Positions 51,401-64,000 of a stretch of DNA of 64,000 nucleotides are shown piece by piece. Source of the stretch: Crotophaga sulcirostris (lineage: Eukaryota; Chordata; Aves; Cuculiformes; Crotophagidae); the NCBI GenBank assembly GCA_013397455.1, contig VYZB01000144.1, positions 1,732,446 through 1,796,445 on the forward strand. Reading direction: 5' to 3'. Positions within the stretch are counted from its first letter, which is position 1. Each line of letters starts with the position of its first letter. The position numbers and the translations under genes were made by a program. The notes beneath the pieces were generated by a model that made no database searches, was not told the DNA's origin, and saw only the letters and a program-made list of their open reading frames with translations.

Positions 51401-54400
51401 CTCTTTGGTAAATACTCAGGTCTTTTGTGCCCTGCTGCCCTGTGTTGTTCAGAACTCTAATAATTCCTTTTGGCATTTGAAAACAAAGGAAATTTCAAGT
51501 TTCTTGTTTATGCATATGTTATACTGTATTTTCTTATGTTTTGAAAGAGAATACTCGAAAATTATTTCCTTTATAACTCATGCACCAGGACATCAACTGA
51601 AGAGTACGCAGGTGTCTCAAAAAGAATTGATGACATTTGCAAGCGAGGTAAAGAATGAAGATTTTTTCCTGAATTTTGGGGTTGTGTGACATTTTTAATG
51701 CTCATTGAAAATCCTTTGAGCTGACTTTCAAAAATGGTACATTTTAAAGACTCTTTGCACCTTCTTCTAATGATTTGAGATAGAAATATTTTAGCACTTA
51801 TTTTAAGTGCTTGCTCGGCGTTTCTTTGGGAAACAAGTCCACTGTATATAAAAAAAGTTGCAAAATTAAAAAAGCATGTTCTGCTCTTCCTTCTCTTGGG
51901 AGAAATCTGCTGAGACTTTGATCTTAGCCATGTTGCCCCATTACTTGACATAACATCAGTATTTTACAATGCATTTCTAAGGATTTATAGAAGGGCATAA
52001 ATAATGATTTTTTAAGAGCTTTTGTCAGTTTTAATATACATAGTACCATTCAAAAAATCTAATCCAATTAGCTGATCCAGAGATTGGTTCTCTGATATCC
52101 AAAGCTTTTTTTCTGCATATTTAAATCAACCAAAAAATTATTCTCAGGACTAGCTTTGAATTAATTTATTTTCATCCTATCCTGATCTGAGCCAGAGTCT
52201 AGGAAATTTGTGAGGTTATATTAAATTATTGTTGATAAGATGTAAATTTAGAATTTAGAAGATGAATTTCCTACTTCAGATGTGGTTTTACATTTTAAAA
52301 ATGGCAGAGCAAAATAAATGAATCAGCATGAAAAATCACTGGATTTATATGTAATCTGTATGAACAAGAGATTTCCCACAAAACCTGCATTTTTCAGCTC
52401 TTTGGGCAAATGATAAACTCTAGTCAGTTTGGGAGAAGTTTTTGGTCTTAAGGAGACTATCTTGCTTCCGGAAACTTATATAAAAAATGTGTGAGGACAT
52501 ACTGCATACATCCTGAGTTATCTAGGGAGGGATTTTCAGAAGAATTCATCACTGGCCTAATTTTCCTCTCAGTAACTTCATAGGCAGCACAGTTTAACTA
52601 GAGCAGCTGAGCTGGAAAATCCCAGCAGCAAGGTCTCTATTTGAAAGAAATCACCACAGTGTTAGGTTTAGGCAGATGCAGGGGAAAGGTCAATGTGCCT
52701 GGTCATTATTTTCCCGGACACGTTTTCCTGATCCTCTAGAACATGTGTTTGGTGCAGATGAGATGTAAAAGTGAACATCAATTAATTTCTTTTCAGTTCT
52801 GTTACACAAATCACTGTCCCATGATCTTTACTGAATATGGCAAATTACAAGTTAGAGCTCCTCTGGACCTTTTCTGAGTCAACTTCTGGAATACCAGAAA
52901 TATAACCACCTTGAAAACTGTTAATTAAATAATTTGCTTCTCATTTAAATTGTTAATTAAAGAAGATCTCTGATTTTCAAGAACAGAACATAGCAATCTG
53001 CTTTGGTTAATTTCAAATTACATATTTTTAATAAATATCCTGAAATTCTTGGAATATTTTATTTCAAACTTTTGAGGATCGTCTGCTGTTCATATTCTGG
53101 AGGAACTGGGAAAATGGTATCCTCTCTTCTCTAGGTATTGCCAAGTCCCAGCTTTGTCTTCTGGGAAAGCTTGAAAAGGTAAAATATCTCACAGAAGGAT
53201 TTGCTTTCCAGCTGGAAGATCCTGGTGGGAGACTACATGCATAAAATGTCCACTCCTAACAAGTTTGTTAATACTTCATAATGATCCCTTATATCAGGCC
53301 ATCACTACATGCAAAGCTAGAGTGGAAGCATGTTAGGAATCTGTTGCAGAAACATTTCCATTGTTAATTTCTTGAAAGATATCCTTCTCTTGGGAGTTAT
53401 ACTATAATAAATGCTAAAAATGGCAATGTCATCACTATGATGTCCTAAGCAAAGATCTACCTCAAATCTCACTACATTGTTCTATAGAACACTGACAACC
53501 ACAGAAAGGGCAATTTTTTGTGCCTGATCATTGGAGAGAATTGTTTTTCATTTTAATTTTATTTTTCTTTTTTTTCTTCTATTTTTTTTCTTTTTCATTA
53601 CTTTTGAAGACAGGCCAGAGATACCTGAGTCCAGCAAGATGGTCAGGAAACCTCATAGAAACTGCACACCAAGCATATGGTTCTCCTCTTCGACTGTAAC
53701 ACTGCTTCTGAGCAGTCAGAGATGCTAGGCCTAATCATTGTTAGCATCAATTAATTTTATTCTGGGCTGTGATATTTCCTGTGGTTTTACGTTTCATCTC
53801 TTTCCCCTATCACATAATAAATAGCACCTGTTTTCAGAGAAAGGAGAACCTGTGTGTGACATGAACAGCGACTTCAAGCTTTTGCAGAAAGCAAATATAG
53901 AAGCTGACTAAAGGGTTGTGAACAATATATGCACTTGTTAAGTCTGATTTGAGAATATTTGCCATATCAGGCATAGAAATCTCTCTACACAGTGTTTTTT
54001 GTATCAATGAAAATTAAAGTAGTAAATTTTTTCAATGAAGAGTAAAAAGAGCAGTCTATCTGCATATAATGCATTTGAATACCAATTGTCTGCTGCTCTT
54101 CACTAACATAAAATTGTTAAGTTTTCTTTTAATCACTCTATTTGATATGTAGCAGTAAAATGTTTGTACTGCGAATTGTACAGTAAACCTTCAGTTTAGG
54201 AGCAAATTAATAGTCTGGAACCGTGAGAATCTGACTATATCTGAATATTGATGATCTCACTTACTGAGTCTCTCTGGGATTGGGGGTGTGAGGTGTTGAT
54301 CATTGCTTCTCACTGATAAGCAAAATATTTCCAGAGCGTGAAGAATTCTGTGGTGTGTGAGAAGGATAAACCATAATCTGCATCAACACACTAACTTCTC

Positions 54401-57400
54401 CTCTGCCATTTGCATTGAAAATCAGGTAGAAGTTATGCTAAGCTCTCTATTATAGCCTCATGTATGTGAAAGGTCTTCCCCTTCATTTGAATAAGGCCTC
54501 TTATGCATGTGAAAAAAGCACATTTAAAAGGAGCGTTCCTTTAATTAGGGTGGCATTTAGAAGCAGAATCCTTAAATGTTCACTTTTTGTGATGCTAAAT
54601 TGTGAAGTATTTTCAAATATGTTGTAGCAGTCATTTTCATTAACCATTTTTATTTTTATTTATTTTTAAAAGGAAATGACACACTCTACAATGTGAAGTG
54701 AAGGAGTAGATTAATATGACTAGCTAGATTAAGGAAAATTTAAATCAGAGTGTTTGATGAAATGTAGGAAAATGTTTAAATATAGGATTAGCCTTACAAT
54801 ATAGAAAGCAGTCAAGGAGATCAAAAGAACTCTGTTCAGAAAGTCCTATTAAAAAGAGAGGAAAAAATCTATTGAGTGAATTCTTATAGCTAAATGATTA
54901 AAGTGTTTTTAATATATTACATTCAATCTGACTTTAAAATAAAAATAAACAGTACAGAGTGTGCAAGAAGTAGAGATTGTATTAATTTTTTTATAAAGAC
55001 GAAGTGACTGGGCCTATATGAGATTGTCATAAAACATATATATGAGACTATGGAATTTAACTTAAAAGGAGTTCCCTGGAGAATAATTTTAAATCTGGCA
55101 TGCAGCTTTATGGAGACAGAAGTTAACTGATTGGCATCTACATGAATATGGATTTCTTTAAATCCATATTTGATTTTCTACCTCTTAAAAAAGTCAAATG
55201 TAACCTAATAACTACATCTTAAGCAAACCTTTGGAAGAACATGCTTAATGCTCTAGGGAGTCAATAGAAATGCCTCTAACTTTGGTATCGTACAACTAAC
55301 CAAGATCACAGGAATGACTTCCATAGCTATCAGTGTCTTCTGTATCTCAACAATCTAGGTTAGTTTTGTTTTGTTTTTAATTAACGTTAGACTGGATTCT
55401 TGAATCATGGTTAACACATAGTGTTGACAGGATCCTGCATGCTTCTTTTATCCCCCACTGGAAAACTTTACAAGAAATGCGCAATGAATAATTTGGATTA
55501 CAATGTATTGTTCACATTAAACTCAACTTTCTTCCTATTTTTTAACAATTTAAGACTTTAGTAGGTTTTCATTATATAGAATAAACAAATAGCGGGCGTA
55601 TAAATATTGTACATCTGTATGTGCAGTGTAAATCACCTGCAAAATACACATCCTGTTCTGTTGATCTACTTTTGGTTTAGTGCTTTTAAAAGCAAAATTA
55701 AAAAAGAAGCTTTAATGTAGTGTACAGCCCCTCAATGCTTAACTGAACCACAGATTTCTTTCTGAATTGATTCCCTAGTCCTTCATTTATTTAAATAAAT
55801 ATCATTACAGCAGTGATGAATTCCAATCAAAATGCATACAAATTTGTATTTCAAAGTCCTCCTTTAATTTGGCATGATTATTCACTAGTAGATGTGGGCT
55901 TCTTACTTTTCCTAGTTTCCCCTATCTCCAGGTGTGTTTGCTACAATTAAAAGAGAAAAAAAGGGTCATTTCATTAAGGTCCTCCTTCCCATCAGTCCTT
56001 TCCAGTGACATTTACAGTCATTCTTTCCAGATACCATCTACAGCAAAAGACAATAAAACTGCTGATAGTTTGAATACTGGTGGGTGGAATGGACAGTTTT
56101 CCAGTTGCATATTAGAAGTAATGCGGCTCACAGACCAAACAGATAATAATTTTTTCTAATTAGTCAACAGTAGGTGGAACACATTCACCAGTTAGTTCAA
56201 TAACTACAAAAGGTGGATAGATTAACTTCCCAAGAACATAAATATTTTGAAAGTATTGGTGATGTAAGCGGCTAGTTACAGGTTTCCATTTTTATCTAAT
56301 GAATTTCAAGCAGGATTAATTTACTGTCTCTTCTTGCTATAGCATCACAAAATCATGGCCAGTTTTTTCGTTTATTAGTGCATACGGGTGGTACTCAAGG
56401 GCTGCATTCAGAAACTGGGATGTCCTGTAATCAGAGCCACAGAGCCTTTGTGCCAGTAGAATTTCCAGTTGTTCCTATAACAGCTTTAGTTCCGCAGATA
56501 AGACTGAATGGTGAGAATATCTGTATACAGAACTGCCAGTCCTTTAATTACTGTGCCCTTTGGTACTGCTGTGAGCATAGCTTGGCAACAATCTAAGCAC
56601 TGGCAACTGCTACTATACAGCAGAATGGGAAACACACTGCCTGTTCCTGTAAGGTAAAGAGAAGCAGCAGCATCATAAGCTGGGAAGGAGGGAAAAATCC
56701 TTGGAGGCCTGGTAGTTAAAAGAACATAATCAATGGAAGAAATAAAGGTGGAAAACATCTAGCATCAGCTTCTTGAAACCATAGTTTGAAATAATGGAAG
56801 ATATAATTTAAAATAGTGGGGGGGGGAGGGAAATCAAGTAAGAAGACTGCATGCCTAGTAACACAAGTTAGTGTAGAAGCCTGTAGAAGCTTCTGTAGAA
56901 ACCACCAGGTTCTTGGTTTGCAGTAAGTAAACATGATCAACCTCTGTCTTACCAGCTGCTTCTTTCTGGTGGAAGCCCAAAGGGTGACTTCCTCTTTATT
57001 TCTACATCTGAAACTTCGCTACTCACTTTATCACTCCCTTTTGCACATCTACAGAACTTTTCCTTTACTTTTTCCATCCAAGCAATTGGGAAGAAACTCC
57101 TTATTCTGGATTTTACTCATTCCCTCTTGCAATGAGACAAAGTGTGAAAATTAGCGTTGATATTTAACATGGCTGGCATCTAACTAAATCAGACACATAT
57201 GATCTGAACATGACATACTAGCACTCTATTACTACGTCAGTAATTTCCTAGCTTTACATATCAACAAGCATTCTTAAAAAGCATGTTTAATCAATCTTTT
57301 TTCTCTTTAGTCTGAAACAGCATTTGGAAGAGGTGTTGATAACATGATGTACAGTAAATATTGTAGTGAAAATAAAGGAGATAGTAATTAGTAGAACTAG

Positions 57401-57882
57401 AAATTAGAAAGAAGCTGCTAAGTACCAGGGATCAGGCCTATGACAGGTTTTCATACTGGGATGAATGACTTAGCACAAAAGAAGGGTACTGATGAAATTA
57501 AATTGCAATAAAAACAATATTTAATTATCATCTAAGAAGAATCAGGTGACCTCAAGGACAAAGACAGCAGAAATGGGATAAAAACTGAAATTTGAACTAT
57601 TGATTTTTTTTTTTTTACAAATATGATCATTTGATATATCAGATAAGTTATTTCTGGACAGAATATATGATTCCAATTACCCATTCTGAACATTAATTGC
57701 ACCAATAAAATACAGAAGACTGCTACGGTAATCAAGAGAACGGAAAAATCAACTGATGAAGAGTTAAAGAACTGGGTTACTTGTCTTAGAAAAATAAAGG
57801 GTAAGAGAATATAAAATGGACTGCTACTGTCCCTGGGTGTACCAGGAGAAGGGTGGAAGAGCAGAACATAAATTGTAAAAAG

Positions 57883-57904
57883 GATCATAGAATCATAGAA
57901 TGAT
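57883..57904 (-). repeat. Possible CR1 terminal-repeat relic
   Basis: The tract 'atcatagaatcatagaatga' equals the reverse complement of the short repeat that ends many avian CR1 copies. The following sequence has lost clear CR1 similarity, although 'gggcttgatgatctaaaag' at 58032-58050 is close to a CR1 3' block in the opposite orientation. It is either a very old fragment or coincidence. Confidence 0.4.
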
Positions 57905-60900
57905 AAGTTATATAAGTTTAAATACAGTTTTGGTCAGGTAACTGCAGGGCAATGAAAAAGATTAGGACATTAACAAGATTAGGAAATGGGGAAGAATTTT
58001 AATTCCTATAGAGTGACCCATGGAAGAGAACTGGGCTTGATGATCTAAAAGTCCTCTTCCTTTGCTAAAAGGCATTACTTTCCAGTCCAAACCAACATCT
58101 GCTGCAGCTACTATCCTAGATTGATTTACATATTGTTAATTAATTCACTTAAACGTTCTGGCTCTTATCACACAACAGTGGGATTTTGCGAATTTATATA
58201 CATAAAATTAATGGCAGAGGCCATAAATAAATACCTGTTGTCAGTGTATGAGATCTGTGTACTGTGAGAGCTCATTTATACACACTGAAAAAGTGTGTGC
58301 AGCTGAATTACACAATAGGTGGCTTCCATGTGGATCTTCACAGTTTGCAAGGTAACTTTGTCTGCTTTCATCTCACAGTGTGTTAACATTGCTGACATGG
58401 CAAATTACTCCTCACTAGAAAGGACGCATTAAATTCACACCTGTTGAACATTACAGAACAGTTTTCCATGTAAATATGTTCTGAAGTTACAAGGAATCTA
58501 GCTCTCGACTGTGAAAGCGAAGGGAGCTAGGAAAAGCCTATCACAAGCAAAAGGACTCAGTTGAGAAAATCATACTGGCATACCTGGCACGTTAAGACTT
58601 AAACACTGCTTTCCCTTTAAAGAGAAGTCCTAGGTACAAAACTTCAATCCTGGTGTTCAACAAGTAAAGCTTAAAAATTTATAGCCTGATTCCCTTTTCT
58701 ATCAGATCAGTATGAAACGGGGGTCACAACATGGTATAGCCCTTCTCATTCAAACAGAAATTATGCTATGCAGCTAATGAGCTTTCAGAAAAATTGGATA
58801 AAAACTCACACTGAATCTTAAAATTATGAAGGTGATTCATAAAAGTTGATTAAAACCTCTTACATTGTCCCATTGTAAAAGTCACAAGGTCATTCTACAA
58901 AGTTATTGGTAGACAGATGTAGAATGAATGAAAGATTGGATTTTGCACAGTTCTTAGTAATTTCAGGAGCCTTATTTTGAATGACACTTCTGAGTTGTAA
59001 TAATGATGCATGGAAAACTCCCTTCTCTATCCACCACACTTAGCCCAGCAGGGTAGATCATGCAGGTAAGAAAGAAATTCTTCAAAGGAAACACTAGCTC
59101 TCAGGAGGTGTATATGTTAGCTGAGTTCATGTACAAATCCTGAACTCTATCTGCCTATAAAGTAAACAAAAACATGTTAATTTTAAACAAAACTACATTT
59201 ATCCATATCCCCTCAAGTGTAAATATGTGTTAAAACATCTCTAAAAATAGAGTTCAAAGACAAATGCCTTTCCTGTGGGGATCAATGAGAGAGAATTTCT
59301 TTTTATCTCAGTAAAACCTCAATTCAAAAGGAAGATTGCAGCCTTTGGGGAAATACCTAAAAACAATGTTAAGATGTTTCAAAAACTGTTTTCCAGTTTT
59401 GAAACAAGCTCACCTGACTCTAAATTTCTGAGGTATAACATATCTTGTTAAGTAATTTTAAAAACAAAACCAGAAGTAACAGTACAAAACCAGTAAGACT
59501 CTCAGAAGTCTGTTTCATTTCTCTGCCCAAAAGCAAATAAAAGCCTTCAGTCTTCTTTCACTCCAAAAAATAAAGTTCTGATAGGGATCAAACCCCACTG
59601 TTCAAGGCACTGCCCGAAGCTGGTATGAAAACCTTCAGCATACCTCCTACAGTCTTGGAAAAGTTCCTCCATGAAGTCAAATCTCCTCCTCTGCCTCCAG
59701 ACAGAGAACTGCAAGTAATGCAATGAACACAATCATTGTACCCTGAAATCACAGACATCTCTGATGCTAGGAGCGCTTTAAATCACATGCTTAGCTGGCA
59801 TTAGAGTTAAACCTTTATTAGGCTGACCCACCCTAAAAGCTAATACCAGGCCTATGTGTGTGTTCTGTGTACAGACTGGCTATTCAAGATTTTAGAAAAC
59901 ACTTATGTTAACTGAGGAAAAATTGTCCTTGATAAGTATGAGCTACAGCAAATGTTGGCTATGTATCATCCATTCATAAGTTTCCAAGAACATATCTTCA
60001 CGAGCGAAATTTTTGTCATAACTAAATATGTTCAGTTCCATATATGAATATTTTCTAGACAGTCACGAACAATTTTGCATGGTACATACCTGCAGGTCAC
60101 CATTACAAGGTCCTTACCACTTTGCTGAAACCTAAGGTCAGTTTCTTCAACCCATTATGTCCCTGTTTTGAACAGCTTCCAAGCTGAGTAAGTCAAAGAG
60201 CTATACTTTAGTTTGAACACACAACCTCTCAGAAAAAAAAATAATAAAAAGAACCATTGTTATTTGTTTGGAATTACACAAGACCTGTGTCATAATTTTC
60301 CAGCTAGTTTCTGTTTATTTGTTTACATCTAACTATACTTCTTTATCATCCTCTTTCATATACTAGCTTTCTGACACATTAATAAAGACCTGGGTTAATA
60401 TGGTAGAAGAGTTTGTAGTGTGTGGCACTGGGCATCATGTAAGACATATTTGACTCATGAGAAATATTGTAATTGCAATTTAGACCCAAAATCTAGCTGC
60501 CTCTGGCTTGATACTCTCCAGAAGAAGATGAAAGACTTGTCTAGATGTGGATCTATGGAAAAACGTCCAGTTTCCAGGTAGCTAATTCTTTTCTAAAGCG
60601 AGTGTAGTCCATATAGAAAAGCCTGGATGTCTTTGTCTCCTACACAAATTTAACGCTTCCAGCTCTTGCCGATTAGATGGTGTGCTTGCTCTCACTCTCT
60701 CTTCTAAAAGCCATGGATGAATGTCATAATAGTCATATAAGCTTTTTCTAAATTGCTTTAAAAAGTTAAATATATGGAGGGGAAAAAACAAGATTTCACA
60801 ATAAAATTACTGAAGATGGAAAAGAAGGAAATACATATTCTCCTTAAATGTCTTTGATTAAAATGTAGACTTATTTTCTTTTGAAGAAGAGAGGAATATG

Positions 60901-62120
60901 ATTTTGATTTTAAGCCTCCTGAAGTGTCCATATGCATATCTCAACTGTAAGATATGAAAATGAAATACAGAATAGAAGATCTAAAACAGAAAAGAATTTT
61001 AGAGCAAGATGATAATATTTCAAGGAGATACATATTACAGTATTTTTAAAGAGAATATTTAATTTACCATGAAAACAATTCATTGTAGTTTTTCAAAACC
61101 TCAACGTTTAAAATGGCAGAAGTTTATTTAATGATTTAAACTATTCACTGTTTGATACAGGTAGAGGCATGTTTTTTTTCCTTGACAGAAATATGCTGAA
61201 AGTGTAAAGGAAAAAATTGCCAGGATGTATAAAGCACATAGTTGATTTTAAGTGTATGGAAGGAATTAAATACGTATGTGCATGGAAAGGAAGTTAAAAA
61301 GAAAAGAAATAGTCCTGTAAAGAGGGAAACAGATGGCTCCATTTGATCAGAAAGCTAGCTAGGATTTCTTTGCAATCACTTTTTGATAATTTCTAAAAAG
61401 TATTTCCTTACTTTATTTAGGTTGTGGATACTAATTGTCAGATTTTATACATCACTTACTGAATGTTTGTCTTAACTGAATGGTAAGACAAGACATCTGT
61501 TGACTATCTTTGTTATTTATAAATAACTAGACATAATATAGAATGAAGATACTAAATTAGAAGAAAAGAAAATATGATAAAGCTGCAATGCCACTTGTTA
61601 AATTTACTCTTTTCCGCTTCCCTGGGTGATATATCATGGAAAGGTTGTCTGAGCTGTCATTGTGGCATCAGTAAGAGAATGTACACAACATCTTCCATTC
61701 AAATTACCTTTCAAATCAATCACCCTCATCAGGCTGCTATCTTCATCTGATGGCAGTAGGACAAATGTTTTGGCTTATAGGTAGGAAATGTTAGCATTTG
61801 AAAGAGCTGTGAGAAAGAAAGTTCAATGGTTAACTTTGATAAATTGTATTAAGAAAGGACAGTAAATAATATGCTTGTTGAAATACTTCATGCAACTGGC
61901 TTGCAATTTCTGATATAAAAAGGCTGCTCTAAACTTTTTTCCCCCCCAACTGAGTAAAAAATATATCCCTGAAAAAAATGGAACTAACACTTACTGGGTT
62001 CTTCCAGAGATGTATTATTCAGAAGTGCATTAACATGGCACACCTATGTATTTGTTGTAGAACTGTCTTCTAAATCTTAAATTATTTTGTTTATCTGAAA
62101 GACTGTGAATTTTCCCACTA

Positions 62121-62142
62121 GTGTGTGTGTGTTTGTGTGTGT
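62121..62142. repeat. GT microsatellite
   Basis: An imperfect (GT)11 tract interrupted by one TT. It is a simple repeat. Confidence 0.85.
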
Positions 62143-64000
62143 ATAGAAAAGCATGAAGCAAATAACCAGGACAGCATGAGGTTTAAGTTATGTTCCAGTC
62201 AGATTAAACCATAAATCAGAAGACTGGGCATTTTAATAACGCATTAAATAGTCCCTATGCCCTTAATACTGCATAATCATGAGTTAAATAACAGCTTCAA
62301 ATATTTTCTGTGGTATTCTCATTTTTTATACAGTAGCTATTTAAATAAGATAGATGATACCCAGCTTCAAATGCATTGTAAATACTGCATCCATATTACC
62401 AATACACATTTTAGAATTTTCTAATCTTGCTTTAACACATATGGTATTATCAATTACTCACACTATTTTAATATAATGTAACATTTCTTTAAAATGACAT
62501 ACAATTTATACTAGATGTCACTAGCCCCTAGACTACCTTGGCACATATTTATATATTTCAGCTACAATTTATCACTTTGTGAAATACACTTTGCGTAATT
62601 GAAAATAATGACACAAAAATCATCTACTCTTATACACTGGTAGTATGATATACTATCCTGATAGCTTAGTGTACAATATGAAGTCAGTCTGCAAAGCCAA
62701 GCCTTTGAAATATGATTTAAAACAGAATTTATAATGTCACAGAATTACATAAAACTGTGTGAAATTGTGCAGATAATCATTTAAATCTCCCTACATGAAA
62801 AGATAATTGCTCCAGAAATTAACTGTACCTGGGGTTCATTCATTTGGTCATGGCTAGTTTCTTATATAGTGATGATTTGATATTAGAGCTAATTAAGATC
62901 AGGTCAGAGTTGCTGAAGGTCAGACATTAATGCACAGGATCATTGAAATGATAATTATAAACAGATTAGGAAGCTACGGTCTTTTATAAGGGGTTATTAG
63001 ATAATTACTGTGTGAGTGTACGGCTTACTGTAATAATGGATTATCGACTACTTACAGCGTTTTAAGGGTGAGAGTATATTACTTCCTCAAGGACTAAGAG
63101 GAATAATGTTGTTGGAACTCAGGGCTCTGTAAATAAAATAGCACCAATTGCTTTTCAATTTTCTTCTAGAGAATATGTTCCCTTGTTGGAATAAACTATA
63201 ATTTTCTCTCAATGAGACTTTAAATATTTGTGTAGCTGGGAAGGTCCTTTACTTTTATTTTCCTCATTTGGAGAAGAAAGAAGAAAATTAATTTTTCAAG
63301 TAAAGATTTTATTCTGTTTTAAATACATAGCTAAGGCTATAAAGCTTTACCAACAGCAATAGAATGGGAACAATAAACATTTTTCAATGATTCAAGGAAT
63401 AGAAAAGTATTAACCTGAAGCTTATTAATGTAACAATTGCACACCTCTGTCTGTTATTGATACGAATTCTATTCTAACACACCCTTTCACAAATTTAAAA
63501 ATCCCCCCAAAACTAAATAATTTATTATTGTCTAGCTGTAGCACACTGATCTACTACTGATTGAACTCCATTTCATTTGGAGCTTTGTGCATCAGAGCAT
63601 AACCTATAAATCAGTAAGGGGGAAGAGGGCTTGAAAAGAGCTTCTGGAAAGATAGCATCATTTAAATACCACAAAAGACACCCACAAACAGGTTCCAAAA
63701 ATGGCTAGTGTAAAGGAAAAGGGGATTTATTTGTGCCACCTATTGTGACAGTGCCTGTATGACCAAAAAAAGTAAAAGAAGCATGAGGGACACCTGTGTT
63801 GTCTCTTTTCGACTTAAGACTGTTTTTATTGTGTAGACCTTCTCTGCAGTACAAAAGAGATAACATTTGGAGAGAAAGTATTTTATTCTCTTTGAAAAAA
63901 TTTTCATCTCTAATAGCAATGTTGAGTTGTAGATGGAAGAAGATGCATTCAACCCAATCTTTTCTACAGAGGGAGGAACAAGACACATGAATATGTGGCT

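Larger units (their letters stand above)
48434..64000. other. AT-rich non-coding sequence, third contig
   Basis: No gene or substantial mobile element is recognised. Open frames such as 51571-51951 (126 codons, minus), 57532-57888 (118 codons, minus) and 59547-59732 (minus) lack recognisable domains. Homopolymer tracts (G8 near 56819-56826, C8 near 61942-61949, T runs near 53571-53590 and 57605-57616) are out of phase with the comb of the middle contig. Stretches at 54480-54720, 61600-61760 and 62820-63140 look unlike repeats and could be conserved non-coding DNA, judged by eye only. Confidence 0.5.

Noticed and set aside
51571..51951. 126-codon minus-strand open frame as a gene
   Set aside because: No recognisable motif, a length plausible by chance over 64 kb, and no supporting neighbours.
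59547..59732. Minus-strand frame with an Arg-rich start as a mobile-element protein
   Set aside because: I could not match it to any element, and no flanking similarity supports it.

Overview
The window looks like non-coding sequence from a bird genome. The organism call rests on three CR1 LINE loci in the form typical of birds (about 0.17, 2.8 and 0.7 kb), LTR-retrovirus remnants, and an AT-rich background in which every long open frame is short and unremarkable. I found no convincing complete host protein gene, tRNA, rRNA, CRISPR array or operon. The sequence is probably intergenic or from a large intron. The species cannot be fixed from the sequence.

Layout. 1-9750: first contig, AT-rich, nothing recognised. 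9751-9800: 50-N gap. 9801-48388: middle contig, which holds all the recognised elements. These are a 3' CR1 fragment (15968-16140, minus), a long decayed CR1 (21702-26130, minus) split by a retroviral insertion (21935-23583), a second CR1 3' half (30305-31020, plus), a possible orphan exon (35563-35734, plus), a solo LTR (about 40598-40904, plus) and a degraded protein-like frame on the minus strand (43660-44150). 48389-48433: 45-N gap. 48434-64000: third contig, AT-rich, with dinucleotide repeats and a few stretches that resemble conserved non-coding DNA.

Two observations stand out. First, the middle contig carries a comb of T runs of at least seven bases that start exactly at positions equal to 41 modulo 50. 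There are about 125 by eye, always T on the plus strand. They are absent in this phase from the contigs on either side, and where flanking CR1 sequence allows a check the seven bases are overwritten rather than inserted. This is almost certainly a data or assembly artefact, but it alters hundreds of bases and many ORFs. Second, the retroviral insertion in the CR1 has a 5-bp target duplication (tagaa) but ends on both sides with the same U3 terminus in inverted orientation (57-bp arms, 4 mismatches). A normal provirus has one U3 end and one U5 end, so this suggests integration of an aberrant reverse-transcription product.

The elements do not form a functional system. They record successive insertions: the CR1 is older, the retrovirus later landed in it, and both have since decayed.
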